The notes beneath the pieces are model-generated. The model had not been told where the DNA came from. It saw nothing but the letters and a program-made list of their open reading frames with translations, and ran no database searches. DNA of 64,000 nt from Deinococcus taeanensis (GTDB taxonomy: Bacteria > Deinococcota > Deinococci > Deinococcales > Deinococcaceae). The stretch covers positions 709,001 to 773,000 of the forward strand of contig NZ_CP083455.1 in the NCBI RefSeq assembly GCF_020229735.1, written 5' to 3'. Each line of letters starts with the position of its first letter. Positions within the stretch are counted from its first letter, which is position 1. Below, piece by piece: positions 10,456 to 23,583 of this stretch. Both the position numbers and the translations under genes were made by a program.

Positions 10456-11772
10456 GTGACCCGCTCTGGCCTCTCGGACACCATCGCCGCCATCGCTACA
10501 GCCCCCGGCAGCGCCGGCGTGGGCATCGTGCGCGTAAGCGGACCGGACGCCCTGCGCGTCGCGGACAGCGTGTTCCGCGGCCGGCGCGCGCCCTCAGGCA
10601 CCCCGGGCGGCCGGTTCCTGTTCGGGCAGCTGCAAGACGCAGCGGGAGACGCGCTCGACGAGGGCCTGTGCCTGATCTTCAAGGGACCGCGCAGCTACAC
10701 CGGTGAGGACGTGGCCGAACTGCAGACCCACGGCAGTCCCGCGGTCCTGGCCCGCGTGCTGCAGGCCACCCTGGACTGCGGCGCGCGGCTGGCCCGCCCC
10801 GGCGAGTTCACCCTGCGCGCGTACCTGAGCGGCCGGCTGGACCTCGCGCAGGCTGAAGCGGTGCTGGGCCTGATCGAAGCGCAGACCGACACGGCCCGCC
10901 GGCAGGCCACCCTGGGCCTCAGCGGCGCGCTGGGCGAACGGGTGGCGCGGATCGGGCAGAACGTCACGCGGACCCTCGCTGCCATGCAGGCCATGCTCGA
11001 CTACCCTGAGGAGGGCGTGCCCGACGAGGACCGCGCCGCGCCACTGGCGCACGCAGAAGCGGACCTGCAGGAACTGCTGCGTTCCGCCCGCGCCGGTCAG
11101 GTCGCCACTCGCGGCGCCCGGCTGGCCCTGATCGGCCGACCCAACGCCGGCAAAAGCAGCCTCCTGAACGCCCTGCTGGGGTACGAGCGCAGCATCGTGA
11201 CCCCCACCCCCGGCACCACCCGCGACTACCTGGAAGCCGCAGTGGAGCTCGCCGGGGTGCCCGTCACGCTCGTTGACACGGCAGGTATCCGCGATACCGC
11301 AGACGTCATTGAAGCCGCCGGCGTGCGGCAGGCCCTCTCCCTGGCCGGCGCCGCTGATCTCGTACTGGCCCTGGAGGACGGCAGCGCCCCCCGCGAACCC
11401 CTGCCCGCCGACCTGAGCGGCGCCCGGGTGCTGCACGTGCGCACCAAGGCCGACCTTCCGCAGGCGTGGCGTGACCCGGCGGCGCTGGACGTCAGCGCCG
11501 TGACCGGCCAGGGCCTGCCGGAGCTGCGCGAGGCGATTCAGGCCGCGCTGCTCGGCGACGCGGCGCGGGGCGAGGCGTGGCTGACCACGGAGCGGCAGGC
11601 GGACGCCGCCCGGCGCGCCCTGGGCTACGTGCAGGCCGCCGCGTTCCTGCCCGACGACCTGGCCGGGTACGAACTGGAAGAGGCGTTGCGCGCCCTGGCC
11701 GACCTGACAGGCCGGGACGTGCAGGAGGACGTGGTCGACGCCGTGTTCCGCAATTTCTGCGTGGGCAAGTAA
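10456..11772 (+). CDS. mnmE: tRNA modification GTPase MnmE
   Basis: MnmE (TrmE) with MnmG installs the cmnm5 group on U34 of tRNAs using methylene-tetrahydrofolate and GTP. It is 438 residues. The N-terminal folate domain begins [20 protein letters not shown] helical domain precedes the inserted G domain, with P-loop [12 protein letters not shown] (about residue 225), TPGTTRD and DTAG. The C-terminus ends FCVGK, the expected FCIGK-type catalytic cysteine tail. It converges with ruvA, the stop codons being one base apart with no room for a terminator. Confidence 0.98.
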   Translation: MTRSGLSDTIAAIATAPGSAGVGIVRVSGPDALRVADSVFRGRRAPSGTPGGRFLFGQLQDAAGDALDEGLCLIFKGPRSYTGEDVAELQTHGSPAVLARVLQATLDCGARLARPGEFTLRAYLSGRLDLAQAEAVLGLIEAQTDTARRQATLGLSGALGERVARIGQNVTRTLAAMQAMLDYPEEGVPDEDRAAPLAHAEADLQELLRSARAGQVATRGARLALIGRPNAGKSSLLNALLGYERSIVTPTPGTTRDYLEAAVELAGVPVTLVDTAGIRDTADVIEAAGVRQALSLAGAADLVLALEDGSAPREPLPADLSGARVLHVRTKADLPQAWRDPAALDVSAVTGQGLPELREAIQAALLGDAARGEAWLTTERQADAARRALGYVQAAAFLPDDLAGYELEEALRALADLTGRDVQEDVVDAVFRNFCVGK

Positions 11773-11773
11773 C

Positions 11774-12376
11774 CTACCGCAGGCGCCCGAGGCTCCGGCG
11801 GATCAGCGCGTCGGCGTTCAGCTCCGGGTCACTGGCCAGCAGCTCGGCCACCACCCCCCGCACCTGCGCCTCGCGGAACCCCAGGGCCAGCAGCGCGTCA
11901 ATGGCGTCACGTCCGGCCGTAGTCACCACCCGCGCGGGCCGGGCACCCCCGGCGGCCGCTGCGGGCGCCGCGAGGTGCTCAGGGACCTTGCTCTGCAGTT
12001 CCAGCACCAGCCGCTCCGCGGTCTTCTTGCCGACCCCGCTGACACTGCTCAGCAGCTTCACGTCGCCGCCCAGCAGCCCGGCGGCCAGCGCACTGACCGG
12101 CATGGCCGACAGCAGCGCCAGGGCCAGCTTGGGCCCCACGCCACTGACCGTGGTGAGCAGGTCGAACAGGCGCAGGCTGTCGGCGTCCTGGAACCCGAAC
12201 AGCAGCTGCGCGTCCTCACGCACCACGAAGCGGGTGTTCAGCTCGGCGGGCTCTCCAACCGTAAGTTTCCCCAGGGTGCTGACCGGACACTGCACCTCGT
12301 AACCGACGCCACCGGCGACGACTACGGCGCTGTTCTCGCGGATTTCCCGGACCACGCCGGACAGGTAGGCAATCAT
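11774..12376 (-). CDS. ruvA: Holliday junction branch-migration protein RuvA
   Basis: RuvA binds four-way junctions and loads the RuvB helicase. It is 200 residues. Domain I begins MIAYLSGVVREI; the tandem helix-hairpin-helix motifs are VSGVGPKLALALL (about residue 75) and VSGVGKKTAERLVLEL (about 110); domain III is ALLALGFREAQVR to the end. The start is the ATG where homology begins; the longer frame upstream is antisense to the acetyltransferase and rejected. GGAGG lies directly before the ATG, but a TAAACT box 7 nt upstream suggests the start is leaderless. ruvB and ruvC are not in the window. Confidence 0.97.
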   Translation of the reverse strand: MIAYLSGVVREIRENSAVVVAGGVGYEVQCPVSTLGKLTVGEPAELNTRFVVREDAQLLFGFQDADSLRLFDLLTTVSGVGPKLALALLSAMPVSALAAGLLGGDVKLLSSVSGVGKKTAERLVLELQSKVPEHLAAPAAAAGGARPARVVTTAGRDAIDALLALGFREAQVRGVVAELLASDPELNADALIRRSLGRLR

Positions 12377-12383
12377 TACCTCC

Positions 12384-12389
12384 AGTTTA
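12384..12389 (-). promoter_or_regulatory. -10 box of ruvA
   Basis: TAAACT on the minus strand, 7 nt before the ruvA ATG. The GGAGG between box and ATG would scarcely be transcribed. Confidence 0.5.
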
Positions 12390-12485
12390 CATTCCGCCCA
12401 CAGCAGAAAACGTGCCGCCGGGCGCCACCGCAGGTTCACACCACCGCAGCGCCCCCGCCCGCCCGGCGTGTGATGCACTGAAAAC

Positions 12486-13133
12486 ATGTTGACGCTCCGC
12501 CCCGCCCGTGAGGCTGACCGCGCCGCCCTGTACCGCATCTGCCTGCAGACCGGTGCCAGCGGCGAGGACGCCACGGCGCTGTACCACGACCCGCTGCTGC
12601 TCGGGCATGTGTACGCCGGGCCGTACCTGACCCACGCGCCCGACTTCGCGTTCGTGCTCGACCCTGGCGACGGCACACAGGCTGCCGGGTACATTCTGGG
12701 CGCCCCGGACACTGCGGCGTTCGAAGCCACGCTGGAACGCGAATGGTGGCCGGCCCTGCGGCGCATCTACCCGGACCCGGCCGGCGTGCCACGGGAGCGC
12801 CGCACGCCGGACCAGCGGATCGCGCACCTGATCCACCACCCTGCCCACACGCCCGCGGACCTGCTGGGCGCCTACCCCGCGCACCTGCACATTGACCTGC
12901 TGCCGCGCGCGCAGGGCGGCGGGCGGGGCCGGGCCCTGATGACCACCCTGCTCGGGGCCCTGCGCGGGGCCGGTGTGCCCGGCGTGCACCTGGGGGTAGG
13001 GGAGAGCAACACGCGCGCCCAGGGCTTCTACCAGCACCTGGGCTTCCAGGAACTGCGCCGCTCACCGGGCGCCGTGACGTATGGCCTGCGGCTCATGGCC
13101 ACCGGCGCGACGTCACCAGATGACCCCGCCTGA
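12486..13133 (+). CDS. GNAT-family N-acetyltransferase
   Basis: 215 residues. The N-terminus LTLRPAREADRAALYRIC is the usual beta1-alpha1 of GNAT enzymes. The acetyl-CoA loop is RAQGGGRGRALMTTLL (about residues 140-155), and motif B shows GVHLGVGESNTRAQGFYQHLGF. Homologues act on small molecules or protein N-termini; the substrate is unknown. The ATG gives a complete fold. The downstream neighbour is a pseudogene on the other strand. Confidence 0.88.
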   Translation: MLTLRPAREADRAALYRICLQTGASGEDATALYHDPLLLGHVYAGPYLTHAPDFAFVLDPGDGTQAAGYILGAPDTAAFEATLEREWWPALRRIYPDPAGVPRERRTPDQRIAHLIHHPAHTPADLLGAYPAHLHIDLLPRAQGGGRGRALMTTLLGALRGAGVPGVHLGVGESNTRAQGFYQHLGFQELRRSPGAVTYGLRLMATGATSPDDPA

Positions 13134-13185
13134 CCTGTCCGGCCCCGGTGGGCGGTTGCCTCGGTGCAGTCCCGGAGCGTGATGA

Positions 13186-13830
13186 TCACCTCGCGGCCCC
13201 CAGGTGCAGACCTTTTGGGGCCTGTGTGGTGGCGGCGGGGACCGTGCAGGCAGCCGCAGTGCCGAAACATACGGTGTAACCCGTGTCCTGCAGGCTGCTC
13301 CCGCTGCTGCGGCTCAGCCGACTCCTCACGCCGCTGTTCAGGTGGCCGGTCATCAGTTCCGGGTTGCAGGTCGTCACACGCCACTGCGCGCCCACGGTGC
13401 CGCTGCCGCCACTGACCAGCCGGAAGCGGGACCACAGCGGGCCGACACCCAGAGGGTGCGCCACTTCGTGCACGGCGATCTCTGCACGCTGGCGGCTGAA
13501 GGCGCCCAGGTCGGCCGTGTCGACCACCAGGGCGGAGGAGGTGGTCAGGCCCGGTGCTGGGGCGAACGCCGCATAACCCGCTCTGGGCCAGGATGCCGCC
13601 GGGGCCGTCGATGGTCCTGTGGCCGGTGAACACGTTGCTGCCGCAACTGTTCGCGGGACTACTGACGCGCAGGAGAGGCTGATCCTGCGTGATCATGCCC
13701 CGCCAGCGGCGAAGTTCAGGGTGATGTCGCCCGTCCCGGTCCCCTGGGGCTGCGCGGCGGCCGGGCGTCCAGGTCGACCGGCAGAACGCCCAGGGTAAGC
13801 AGGACAGATAGGGGAAGGGAACGCCACCTG
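13186..13830 (-). pseudogene. Decayed leishmanolysin-like (M8) zinc metalloprotease
   Basis: Pieces of one secreted metalloprotease are read in successive minus-strand frames. A signal-peptide-like LPLSVLLTLGVLPV lies near 13815, then TGDITLNFAAGG (about 13740-13700), then IDGPGGILAQSG (about 13610-13565) in another frame. After a further shift near 13560 come VVDTADLGAF and EIAVHEVAHPLGVGPLW, carrying the HExxH zinc motif, and finally SSLQDTGYTV near 13280. This order matches bacterial leishmanolysin-related proteases. At least two frame changes, and loss of part of the region between the second and third pieces, leave it non-functional. The family call is by motif only. Confidence 0.72.
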
Positions 13831-13835
13831 ACGGC

Positions 13836-14251
13836 CGGCAACCTCCAGTGAACGGGATGGACGGGTGTGGCCTGCCCAGACCCTCAGACGGGGTGAATGC
13901 ACGCTGGTGGCCGGGACACCAGCCCCAGGTGCAGGCGGATTCCCGGGACAGGGCCTGCTGAGGTTGTTCGGGAAATCCACCCGGGGGCGACTGACCTGCC
14001 GTCCAGCTTGCTTCTGCGGTGCCTGGGTGGACACCGCTAAAGGGCGGCGGTCAGTCTGAGCGCAGCGCACGGTACACTGCGCGTATGTCTCACGCTCCCG
14101 TGATGATGCGAATGCCCCCGCGACCCTGACCCATCAAGGTCACGCGGGGCGTTCTGAGCAGCAGGGACGCCCCGCCGCCTTCACCCCGTATGCTGAACAG
14201 GTTGCCCGGCCGGCCTCCCATCAGGGCCTGCGCCGGGAAGGAAGGACGCCC
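13836..14251. other. Intergenic stretch upstream of metG
   Basis: No gene is supported here. It contains the metG leader with an inverted repeat (CCCCGCGACC at 14116-14125 with GGT and CGCGGGG at 14138-14149) and a second partial hairpin around 14145-14180. GGGAAGGAAGGA lies just before the metG ATG as ribosome-binding site. Confidence 0.5.
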
Positions 14252-16276
<2,025 letters not shown>

Positions 16277-16290
16277 AGCTGCCCACCCGA

Positions 16291-16316
16291 CCCGCCTGGC
16301 CTCAGCGCCAGGCGGG
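16291..16316 (+). terminator. metG terminator
   Basis: Stem CCCGCCTGGC / GCCAGGCGGG with a 6-nt loop, followed by TTCTTC; 15 bp past the metG stop. Confidence 0.75.
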
Positions 16317-16388
16317 TTCTTCATGAAAGGCGGGCCCAGCGGACCTTGGCCAGACGTTCACGTCTCCGGCGGCGCGCCGGGCGCGGGC

Positions 16389-16394
16389 TAGACT
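16389..16394 (+). promoter_or_regulatory. Leaderless -10 box of rapZ
   Basis: TAGACT, 6 nt before the rapZ ATG at 16401. Confidence 0.6.
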
Positions 16395-16400
16395 GACGCC

Positions 16401-17243
16401 ATGCCGTTTGTCGTTGTCTCCGGTCTGTCCGGAAGTGGAAAGAGCACCGCGCTGCGCACCCTGGAAGACGCCGGGTTCTTCATCACGGACAACCTCCCGC
16501 CGGAACTGTGGGGCGCCATGCACGACCTCGTCCAGGCGCGGGGCCTCACCCGCGTGGCGATCAGCACCGACGCCCGCACCCGCGATTTCCTGGGCTCACT
16601 GGAAGACAGTTTCGTGCGCCTCTCCCGCCGCCGTGAGGACCTGCGCGTGCTGTTCCTGGAAGCGAACGCGGACGTGCTGCTGAAACGCTACAACTTCACC
16701 CGGCGTGAGCACCCCCTGGGCGAGAACCTGATGCTGGACTTCGCGCGGGAACGTGAACTGCTCGCCCCACTGCGCGCCATCGCCGACACGGTCATCGATA
16801 CCACCAGCCTGAGCGCCAAGGAACTCGCCGCGCAGATCCTGCGGGTCTTTCGCCTGGAGCACGACTTCCACCTGCGCCTGATGTCCTTCGGGTTCAAGCA
16901 CGCCCCACCCCGCGACGCCGACATGATCCTGGACGTCCGCTCGCTGCCCAACCCCTACTACGACCCGGCCCTGCGCCCCCGCACCGGTCTGGACCATGAC
17001 GTGGCCGAGTACGCCTTCCAGGGTGAGACGTCCGAGCAGTTCTACGCGGACCTGCGCGACTTCGTGCGCGTCGCCTCTGAACGCGCCCGCGCCGGCGGCC
17101 GCCACGGGTACACCGTCGCCGTCGGCTGCACCGGCGGACAGCACCGCAGCGTCGCCGTGGCTGCCCGGCTGGCCCGGGACCTCGCTGACCTGAATGTGGA
17201 CATCCTCGACCACCGCGACATGAAAGCAGGCGAACACGAGTGA
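16401..17243 (+). CDS. rapZ: RapZ/YvcJ family nucleotide-binding protein
   Basis: 280 residues. The N-terminal P-loop is [12 protein letters not shown] (residues 7-18), with [12 protein letters not shown] next. The C-terminal RapZ domain has [24 protein letters not shown], and the phosphosugar-site segment [14 protein letters not shown]. In E. coli RapZ is an RNase E adapter sensing glucosamine-6-phosphate. In Gram-positives the gene pairs with yvcK and crh, and the pairing with yvcK is kept here (GTGA overlap), suggesting a cell-envelope precursor role rather than the sRNA role. Confidence 0.95.
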   Translation: MPFVVVSGLSGSGKSTALRTLEDAGFFITDNLPPELWGAMHDLVQARGLTRVAISTDARTRDFLGSLEDSFVRLSRRREDLRVLFLEANADVLLKRYNFTRREHPLGENLMLDFARERELLAPLRAIADTVIDTTSLSAKELAAQILRVFRLEHDFHLRLMSFGFKHAPPRDADMILDVRSLPNPYYDPALRPRTGLDHDVAEYAFQGETSEQFYADLRDFVRVASERARAGGRHGYTVAVGCTGGQHRSVAVAARLARDLADLNVDILDHRDMKAGEHE

Positions 17244-18616
17244 GCGACCCGCCCCTCCCGCAGCGCGCGGCGCTCAGCACCCCCCCGGCCACCCGGCACG
17301 GCGAGCTGATCCGGCGCGGGCAGCACGTCACGCGCCGCGCCCGCATGTGGATGTCCCCCGGAATCGGCGTCAAACGCTGGCTGACCCTGTTCGTGATCTG
17401 CACCGTGATCGGCGCAGTCGGCGTGCTGCACTTCACCTGGACCGGCCCACTGCATTTTGTCGCGACCCGCTGGATTCTGTGGGTGAACACCCTGATCAGC
17501 CCTGAAGTCATGCCGCTGTACACCGGCGGGATCGCCCTGATGCTGCTCGCCCTGTTCGGCGCGCTGTGGAGCATCATGATGCTCAACCGGTCCGTGCTGA
17601 CCGGCACCGGCACCGCCCCCGAACAGGCCGTGGACCTGATGTACCAGAACCGTCACCTCGCCCGCGGTCCGCGGATCGTGACGCTGGGGGGCGGCACCGG
17701 CATGTCCAACCTCCTGTCAGGCCTGCGGGTACACACCGGCAACACCACGGCCATCGTCACGGTCGCCGATGACGGAGGTTCCAGCGGCCGGCTGCGCCAG
17801 TCGCTCGACATGATCGCCCCCGGTGACCTGACCGACTGCTACGCCGCCCTGAGCGACAGCCCCGTCATGGCGCGGCTGCTGCTGCACCGCTTCCAGCGCG
17901 GCGACGGCATCGAGGGGCACACCTTCGGGAACCTGATGCTCGCCACGCTCAGCGAGGAGCAGGGCGGCCTGAGTGAAGCCATGCTGGACATCCACGAGGT
18001 GCTGCGCATCCGCGGGCGCGTGTACCCCGCCGCCACGCAGCCCCCCACCCTGGTCGCGCAACTCAGCGACGGCCGCGTCATCCGCGGGGAGAGCCGCTTT
18101 GCGCAGGAGGTCGGCGCAGCCACCATTGAGCAGGTCAGCCTGGACCCCCCTGACCTCCCGGCCCTGCCAGAGGTGCTGCAGGCCATCCGGGAAGCCGACC
18201 AGATTGTGCTGGGCCCGGGCAGCCTGTACACCAGCATCATCCCAGCCCTGCTCGTTCCGGCCATCGCGCACGAAATCCGGCAGTCCCCGGCCCCCGTGAT
18301 CTACGTGACCAGCCTGATGACCGAGCCCGGCGAGACCAGCCGCCTGACCCTCGAAGGCCACGTGCAGGCGATCGCCCGGCACCTGGGCCGCACCCCCGAC
18401 TGCCTGCTGGTGAACAACGCCGTGCCGCCCCGCGACGTCGTCGCCCGGTACGCCGCTGAGGGCGCCCACCTGCTGAGCCTCACGGGCGCCAGCCGCGACG
18501 TGCGGGGCCGCGCGGTGGTGCTGCCACTGCTTCAGCCCGGGCAGGCCCGGCATGACCCGGTGGCCCTGGCGCAGGCGCTGCTGTACGCCGCGCCCCGCCG
18601 CGACCAGACCGGCTAG
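17240..18616 (+). CDS. yvcK: YvcK/CofD-like gluconeogenesis factor with membrane anchor
   Basis: 458 residues with a GTG start overlapping the rapZ stop. An N-terminal extension of about 130 residues has two transmembrane helices ([18 protein letters not shown] and [19 protein letters not shown]). The cytosolic domain begins [18 protein letters not shown] and continues with [27 protein letters not shown] and the [16 protein letters not shown] segment of the YvcK (UDP-sugar-binding, CofD-like) family. YvcK is needed for morphology and growth on gluconeogenic carbon in Bacillus. The membrane anchor is absent from the Bacillus protein. Confidence 0.93.
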   Translation: MSDPPLPQRAALSTPPATRHGELIRRGQHVTRRARMWMSPGIGVKRWLTLFVICTVIGAVGVLHFTWTGPLHFVATRWILWVNTLISPEVMPLYTGGIALMLLALFGALWSIMMLNRSVLTGTGTAPEQAVDLMYQNRHLARGPRIVTLGGGTGMSNLLSGLRVHTGNTTAIVTVADDGGSSGRLRQSLDMIAPGDLTDCYAALSDSPVMARLLLHRFQRGDGIEGHTFGNLMLATLSEEQGGLSEAMLDIHEVLRIRGRVYPAATQPPTLVAQLSDGRVIRGESRFAQEVGAATIEQVSLDPPDLPALPEVLQAIREADQIVLGPGSLYTSIIPALLVPAIAHEIRQSPAPVIYVTSLMTEPGETSRLTLEGHVQAIARHLGRTPDCLLVNNAVPPRDVVARYAAEGAHLLSLTGASRDVRGRAVVLPLLQPGQARHDPVALAQALLYAAPRRDQTG

Positions 18617-18631
18617 GCCCACACGACAAGT

Positions 18632-18675
18632 GGCCGCGCCGGACCCTGGACTTGATCCCAGGGTCCGGCGCGGCC
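18632..18675. terminator. Strong bidirectional hairpin, yvcK / convergent gene
   Basis: A perfect 18-bp stem (GGCCGCGCCGGACCCTGG at 18632-18649 and its complement at 18658-18675) with an 8-nt loop lies between two convergent genes. Confidence 0.8.
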
Positions 18676-18688
18676 AGTTCGGACAGGG

Positions 18689-19345
18689 TTATAGGCCCAG
18701 CAGGCCCAGCGCCACCGTTTCCGTGAGTTCCTGCTGGAAGGGCTGCACCAGCGCCCGCTCCTGCGCCGTGCCCGTCTGCACGTCACGGTTCAGGTCCGGC
18801 ACCTGGCCGCTCTGCAACGCCCGCGCCGCCTGCGCGAAATCAATATTCGGCAGCCCCAGCGCACGGTTCACGCCCGCCCGCACCGCCGCGTACCGCTCGG
18901 CGCTCATGCCCTCCCGCGCCAGCCCCTGCGCCTGCGCCTGCCGCGCCGCGTTCACACTGCCTCCCACGTCCCGCAGCACCGTCATGACCTGCAGCACGTT
19001 CGGGTTCTGCCCGCCCTGAATATCGGTCCAGACCTGCTGCACCCCCGTGAACGACGACCCAAGCGCCTGACGCACGTCGCGGCGCACCCGCACGAACCGC
19101 CGCACGTCCTGCTGGGTCAGCGCGGCGTTCACCTTCCCACTCGGCGCCGGGACCCCCGCCCCACTCCCACCCTGCGACTGCGTCTGGGCGGGCGGCGCCT
19201 GCCACCCCGCCAGGAACGCCCGCGCCGGCTGGATCACGAAAAACCACGCCAGCCCGCCCAGCAGCACCAAGGTCAGCAGCGTGCCTCCGCCACACCCCAG
19301 GCACCCGCACCCCAATCCACGTCCACCCCTTCCGGCCTGTCTCAT
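18689..19345 (-). CDS. Membrane-anchored protein of unknown function
   Basis: 218 residues, family not recognised. A short Gly/Cys-rich N-terminus (GCGCLGCGGG) is followed by one hydrophobic helix, TLLTLVLLGGLAWFFVI (about residues 22-40). A Gln/Pro/Ser linker and a helical domain of about 140 residues then face the outside, rich in Arg/Gln/Val with no catalytic motif. It would be a single-pass protein with an extracytoplasmic helical domain. Transcription ends at the strong shared hairpin with yvcK. Confidence 0.75.
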   Translation of the reverse strand: MRQAGRGGRGLGCGCLGCGGGTLLTLVLLGGLAWFFVIQPARAFLAGWQAPPAQTQSQGGSGAGVPAPSGKVNAALTQQDVRRFVRVRRDVRQALGSSFTGVQQVWTDIQGGQNPNVLQVMTVLRDVGGSVNAARQAQAQGLAREGMSAERYAAVRAGVNRALGLPNIDFAQAARALQSGQVPDLNRDVQTGTAQERALVQPFQQELTETVALGLLGL

Positions 19346-19375
19346 CCCCAGACACTACGCGTGGCACCCCCGCAA

Positions 19376-19703
19376 GGTTCCGGACGCTCACCAGCAGCTG
19401 TACCGCGCCGCCTTGAATGCCGCCGGGAACGGCCACCGCCCCGTGCAGCGCGCCATTCGCTCCGCCGGACACTGCGAATTCAACGGCGCGGAACTCGCCG
19501 AGGCCTTCACGGACCTCGTGAAATGGGAGGCGACCGGCGTGAAGCCCGCTGGGGACGACGTCACCACCCCCACCGTCATCGCAGACCTCAGCTGCGCCTG
19601 CCAGTTCACCCGGGCCACCCGGATCGGCGGGGCCGCCTGCCAGCTGAACGCCAACCCCTCTGAGCCGGCTCGAGCCGGCAACGGGCCATGGTCCCGAATC
19701 TGA
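19376..19703 (+). pseudogene. C-terminal remnant of a secreted alpha/beta-hydrolase
   Basis: About 100 residues with the tail pattern of secreted alpha/beta-hydrolases: LYRAALNAAGNGHRPVQRAI, then RSAGHCEFNGAELAEAF, where the His of GHC would be the catalytic-triad histidine, then LVKWEATGVKPAGDDV. No nucleophile elbow or N-terminal domain exists upstream; the preceding bases are the start of the gene on the other strand. I read this as a truncated remnant. The assignment rests on motif memory only. Confidence 0.5.
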
Positions 19704-20369
19704 TCAGCGAAGGTCACCGGTCAGGGCCGTCACAAGGGCCTGCCCTTCGTCCAGGGCCGCCGTGACGGGCGACTGCGCCACCTCGTTACTGACCGTCCAG
19801 CCACTTCCGAGTGGAATGTCCGCGCTGGCCAGGGGCCAGCGCACACCGCCCAGCGTCAGCCCCCGGAGGGTCGTGACCGCCAGAACACTGAGGGTCGCGT
19901 CCTGCGGCAGAAGAACTGACAGTGCCGCGCCGCTCAGGAGCGGCCAGCCCCACTCGTCCCCGCTGGTGAGGGTCACCCGCAGGCCCTCGCCCGCCAGGCG
20001 CAGCGCCCCAAGGGCCAGCGCGAGCGTGTGGTCGAAGCGGCCGCCGAACGCCCCCACGAACACCAGTTCCGCAGCGCCGCGCGCGCGCGCCACCCGCACC
20101 GCCAGCTCAGCGTCCGTTTCATCTTTTGCGGTGGGATGCACCTCCCGGGGAGCGTCCACGTGCACGCCCGCTGAGGAATCAAAATCTCCCACCCACGCAT
20201 CCACCCGCACGCCCAGCGCCGCGGCGTGCCGGGCCCCGCCATCCGCGGCAACCACCACGTCCGGGCGTGGCAGCGCGTCCAGCAGGGGCGAGGGCGTCAG
20301 GCGGCCCCCCACCAGAATCCACGCCACGCCGGCCTCCAGGGGGGCGTCAGAGAAAGGAAGGGCACTCAC
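19704..20369 (-). CDS. Thiamine pyrophosphokinase
   Basis: Thiamine diphosphokinase transfers pyrophosphate from ATP to thiamine. It is 221 residues. VVVAADGGARHAAALGV (about residue 38), WVGDFDSS (about 60), KDETDAELAV (about 82) and GAFGGRFDHTLALALGAL (about 105) are the catalytic motifs. The C-terminal beta domain shows LRGLTLGGVRWPL and GWTVSNEV. It starts with GTG, and a TAGACT box ends 9 nt upstream. It lies 660 bp downstream of thiQ in the same direction, completing an import-and-activate thiamine module. Confidence 0.93.
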   Translation of the reverse strand: MSALPFSDAPLEAGVAWILVGGRLTPSPLLDALPRPDVVVAADGGARHAAALGVRVDAWVGDFDSSAGVHVDAPREVHPTAKDETDAELAVRVARARGAAELVFVGAFGGRFDHTLALALGALRLAGEGLRVTLTSGDEWGWPLLSGAALSVLLPQDATLSVLAVTTLRGLTLGGVRWPLASADIPLGSGWTVSNEVAQSPVTAALDEGQALVTALTGDLR

Positions 20370-21026
20370 AGCCCTTGCAGTCTACGCGGCCGGTTCCGGT
20401 TGAGGTGCTGGAGGAGTACAGGAGGCCTGTGCGCCCAAGTGCCGCATTCAGGCGGTTCGGGAGCGGCCCCACGCTGCTGCTCAGTTCAGTGCAGCACCGT
20501 TGCGGCGGTTTGAACGCCGGCAGGAACGCTCTGCGTATGCCCCGCGTGAGTTCAGGTCAGGCCTGCCGTCACGGTCAGCTGTTCGGACCTCTCCGGCCGT
20601 GTGGAGTCATGCCCAGCCGCTCGTTCATTGCTGCGTTGTGTGGCGGCGTACTGCTGAACTTTACGGCCGCTGCATTCAGTGCCTTGAGCGTGCCTGGAAC
20701 AAGTGTGCCCGGCACGGGAGTCCAGGACAGGCCGAACACGTCGCTGGCCGTCAGTTTCTGGACCAGCTTCCCGGCGCAGGCCGGTGCGGCTTTTCCTTCG
20801 TCAGAGCTGGGGGAGACGCTGCCGGGCCACCCGCTGCTGAACTCGGCCGCTGCTGCCCCGCAGGTGCCCTGCCCGCAGCCCACGAACCGTGGTGGAGGCC
20901 CCTTTCCACTCGCCACGGCAGGTGCGCTCCCTGGCGCCTCGCGGGTGCGTTCGTCCTGATCCCTTCCTCTGTGCGTGGCCTGAGGTGGCCGGCCCGCCCG
21001 CATAGGTGACCTGCGGGAAAGTCAGA
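20370..21026. other. Intergenic stretch with one doubtful small ORF
   Basis: No recognised gene. A plus-strand reading 20609-20959 (116 codons) begins MPSRSFIAALCGGVLLNFTA, which looks like a signal peptide, but the remainder is Pro/Ser/Ala-rich without similarity I know. The opposite strand is also open, so this may be chance in high-GC DNA. Confidence 0.3.
20379..20384 (-). promoter_or_regulatory. Possible -10 box of the thiamine pyrophosphokinase gene
   Basis: TAGACT on the minus strand, 9 nt before the GTG start. Confidence 0.45.
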
Positions 21027-22025
<999 letters not shown>

Positions 22026-22026
22026 C

Positions 22027-23583
22027 TCACGTCACCTCACCCTCGCCGCCGTCCAGCAGCGTGAAGGCGAGCGTAGACAGCAGCAGCAGCGCCGTGGCCA
22101 GCGCGCACGCCTCGCCCAGGTTGCGTTCCCCGGGGCGCCCCAGGCGTTCGTACAGGCCGGTGCTGAGGGTGGCCCACTCCGGCCGTGTGAGGACCAGGGT
22201 GGCCCCGAACTCTCCCAGCACGGTGGCCAGGGCCAGCGCCGCGCCGCCCCGTAGGGCGGGGAAGACCAGGGGGAACGTCACGGTGCGCCGCGCCGCGCCG
22301 CGTGACGCGCCCAGCGACCGGGCGGCCTCGTGCAGGCGCGGCGGAATGGTCCGCAGGGCCGGCAGGACCGACCGGACCACCAGGGGCCACGCCAGCAGCG
22401 TGTACGCCGCGATCAGCATCGGCAGCGTGGCGGCCAGCGCCGGGTACGCCAGCAGGTACCCGACCGCCAGACTCACCGGGGAGACCATCAGCGGCAGCAG
22501 GGACACGAGGTCCAGGGTCCGCGACTGCGCCCGCCAGGCGCCCAGCGCGTACAGGCCGCCCAGCAGCGCGGCCCCGGCCAGGGCCATCAGGCCGAAACGC
22601 ACGGTGTTCCAGACGAGCCGCGGCGTGCTCTCGTCGGCCAGCACGGCGTGCCAGTACGCCAGCGTCACGCCGTCCGAGCCCAGCAGGCCCCGAGCCACCA
22701 CCGCCAGGAGCGGTGCGAAACACACTGCGACCGTCACGCCTCCCAGGACCAGCAGGGCCGCCCGGGCCGCCCCACGGGCCCGCGGCCGCCCTGCTCCCGC
22801 GACCCCCAGCCCGCCGCGCGTCAGGCGCACGTACGCCCCCGTGGCGAGCAGCGTGAACGCCAGCTGACCCACGATCAGGGCGCTTGCCTCCGGCAGGCGC
22901 AGCTGCAACGCCGTCAGGGTGTAGATCTCTACCTCCAGCGTTGCGTAGCGCTCCCCGCCCAGCGCGAGTGGCAGGCCGAAACTCAGGGCCGAGTACAGAA
23001 ACACCAGGACCGTGCCGGCCAGGACGCCCGGCAGGGCGAGCGGCAGCGCGATCTCCCACGCTGCGCGCCAGCCGGAGGCCCCCAGGGACCGCGCCGCGCC
23101 CAGCAGGCCCGGCGGCACCCGCGTGAACCCTGCGTAACTCAGGCGCACCATCACCGGCAGGTTGAAGAACAGGTTGCCCAGCACCAGCAGCGCCGGCGTG
23201 TCGCTGAGGTCCACGCCCAGCAGGCGCGTGCCCCAGCCCTGCGGGCCCAGCAGCGCCGACAGGCCCAGCACGGCCACGAGCGTCGGGGTCACGAACGGCA
23301 GCAGCAGCAGGCGCAGGAACAGCGTGCTGCCCCGCACCTGGAACCGTGACAGCAGAAAGGCCAGCGGCACGCCCAGCCCCGCTGCCAGCCCCGCCGTGAC
23401 GGCCGCCTGCGCCAGCGTCCAGCCCAGCCGGCCCTGGAAGTACGGGTCCGCCCACACGCTCAGGGTGACGCCGCCCTCCAGCAGCGTCCGTGCCAGCGGC
23501 ACCACCAGGCACAGGAGCACGAACAGCAGGCCCGGCAGGGTCAGGAGCCACCCGGACAGGCGGGAGAGGGGAACCTGATTCAC
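22027..23583 (-). CDS. thiP: Thiamine ABC transporter permease
   Basis: 518 residues, about 12 transmembrane helices arranged as two fused permease halves. The two EAA loops are [17 protein letters not shown] (about residue 175) and [16 protein letters not shown] (about 435). This internally duplicated architecture is that of ThiP/FbpB-type permeases. It starts with GTG. It follows thiB by 221 bp containing a 15-bp hairpin, so expression relative to thiB may be attenuated. Confidence 0.9.
   Translation of the reverse strand: MNQVPLSRLSGWLLTLPGLLFVLLCLVVPLARTLLEGGVTLSVWADPYFQGRLGWTLAQAAVTAGLAAGLGVPLAFLLSRFQVRGSTLFLRLLLLPFVTPTLVAVLGLSALLGPQGWGTRLLGVDLSDTPALLVLGNLFFNLPVMVRLSYAGFTRVPPGLLGAARSLGASGWRAAWEIALPLALPGVLAGTVLVFLYSALSFGLPLALGGERYATLEVEIYTLTALQLRLPEASALIVGQLAFTLLATGAYVRLTRGGLGVAGAGRPRARGAARAALLVLGGVTVAVCFAPLLAVVARGLLGSDGVTLAYWHAVLADESTPRLVWNTVRFGLMALAGAALLGGLYALGAWRAQSRTLDLVSLLPLMVSPVSLAVGYLLAYPALAATLPMLIAAYTLLAWPLVVRSVLPALRTIPPRLHEAARSLGASRGAARRTVTFPLVFPALRGGAALALATVLGEFGATLVLTRPEWATLSTGLYERLGRPGERNLGEACALATALLLLSTLAFTLLDGGEGEVT

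Noticed and set aside
20609..20959. Small secreted protein gene upstream of the thiamine pyrophosphokinase
   Set aside because: Signal-like N-terminus only; weak start signal, low-complexity remainder, and the opposite strand is equally open. Kept only as a note.
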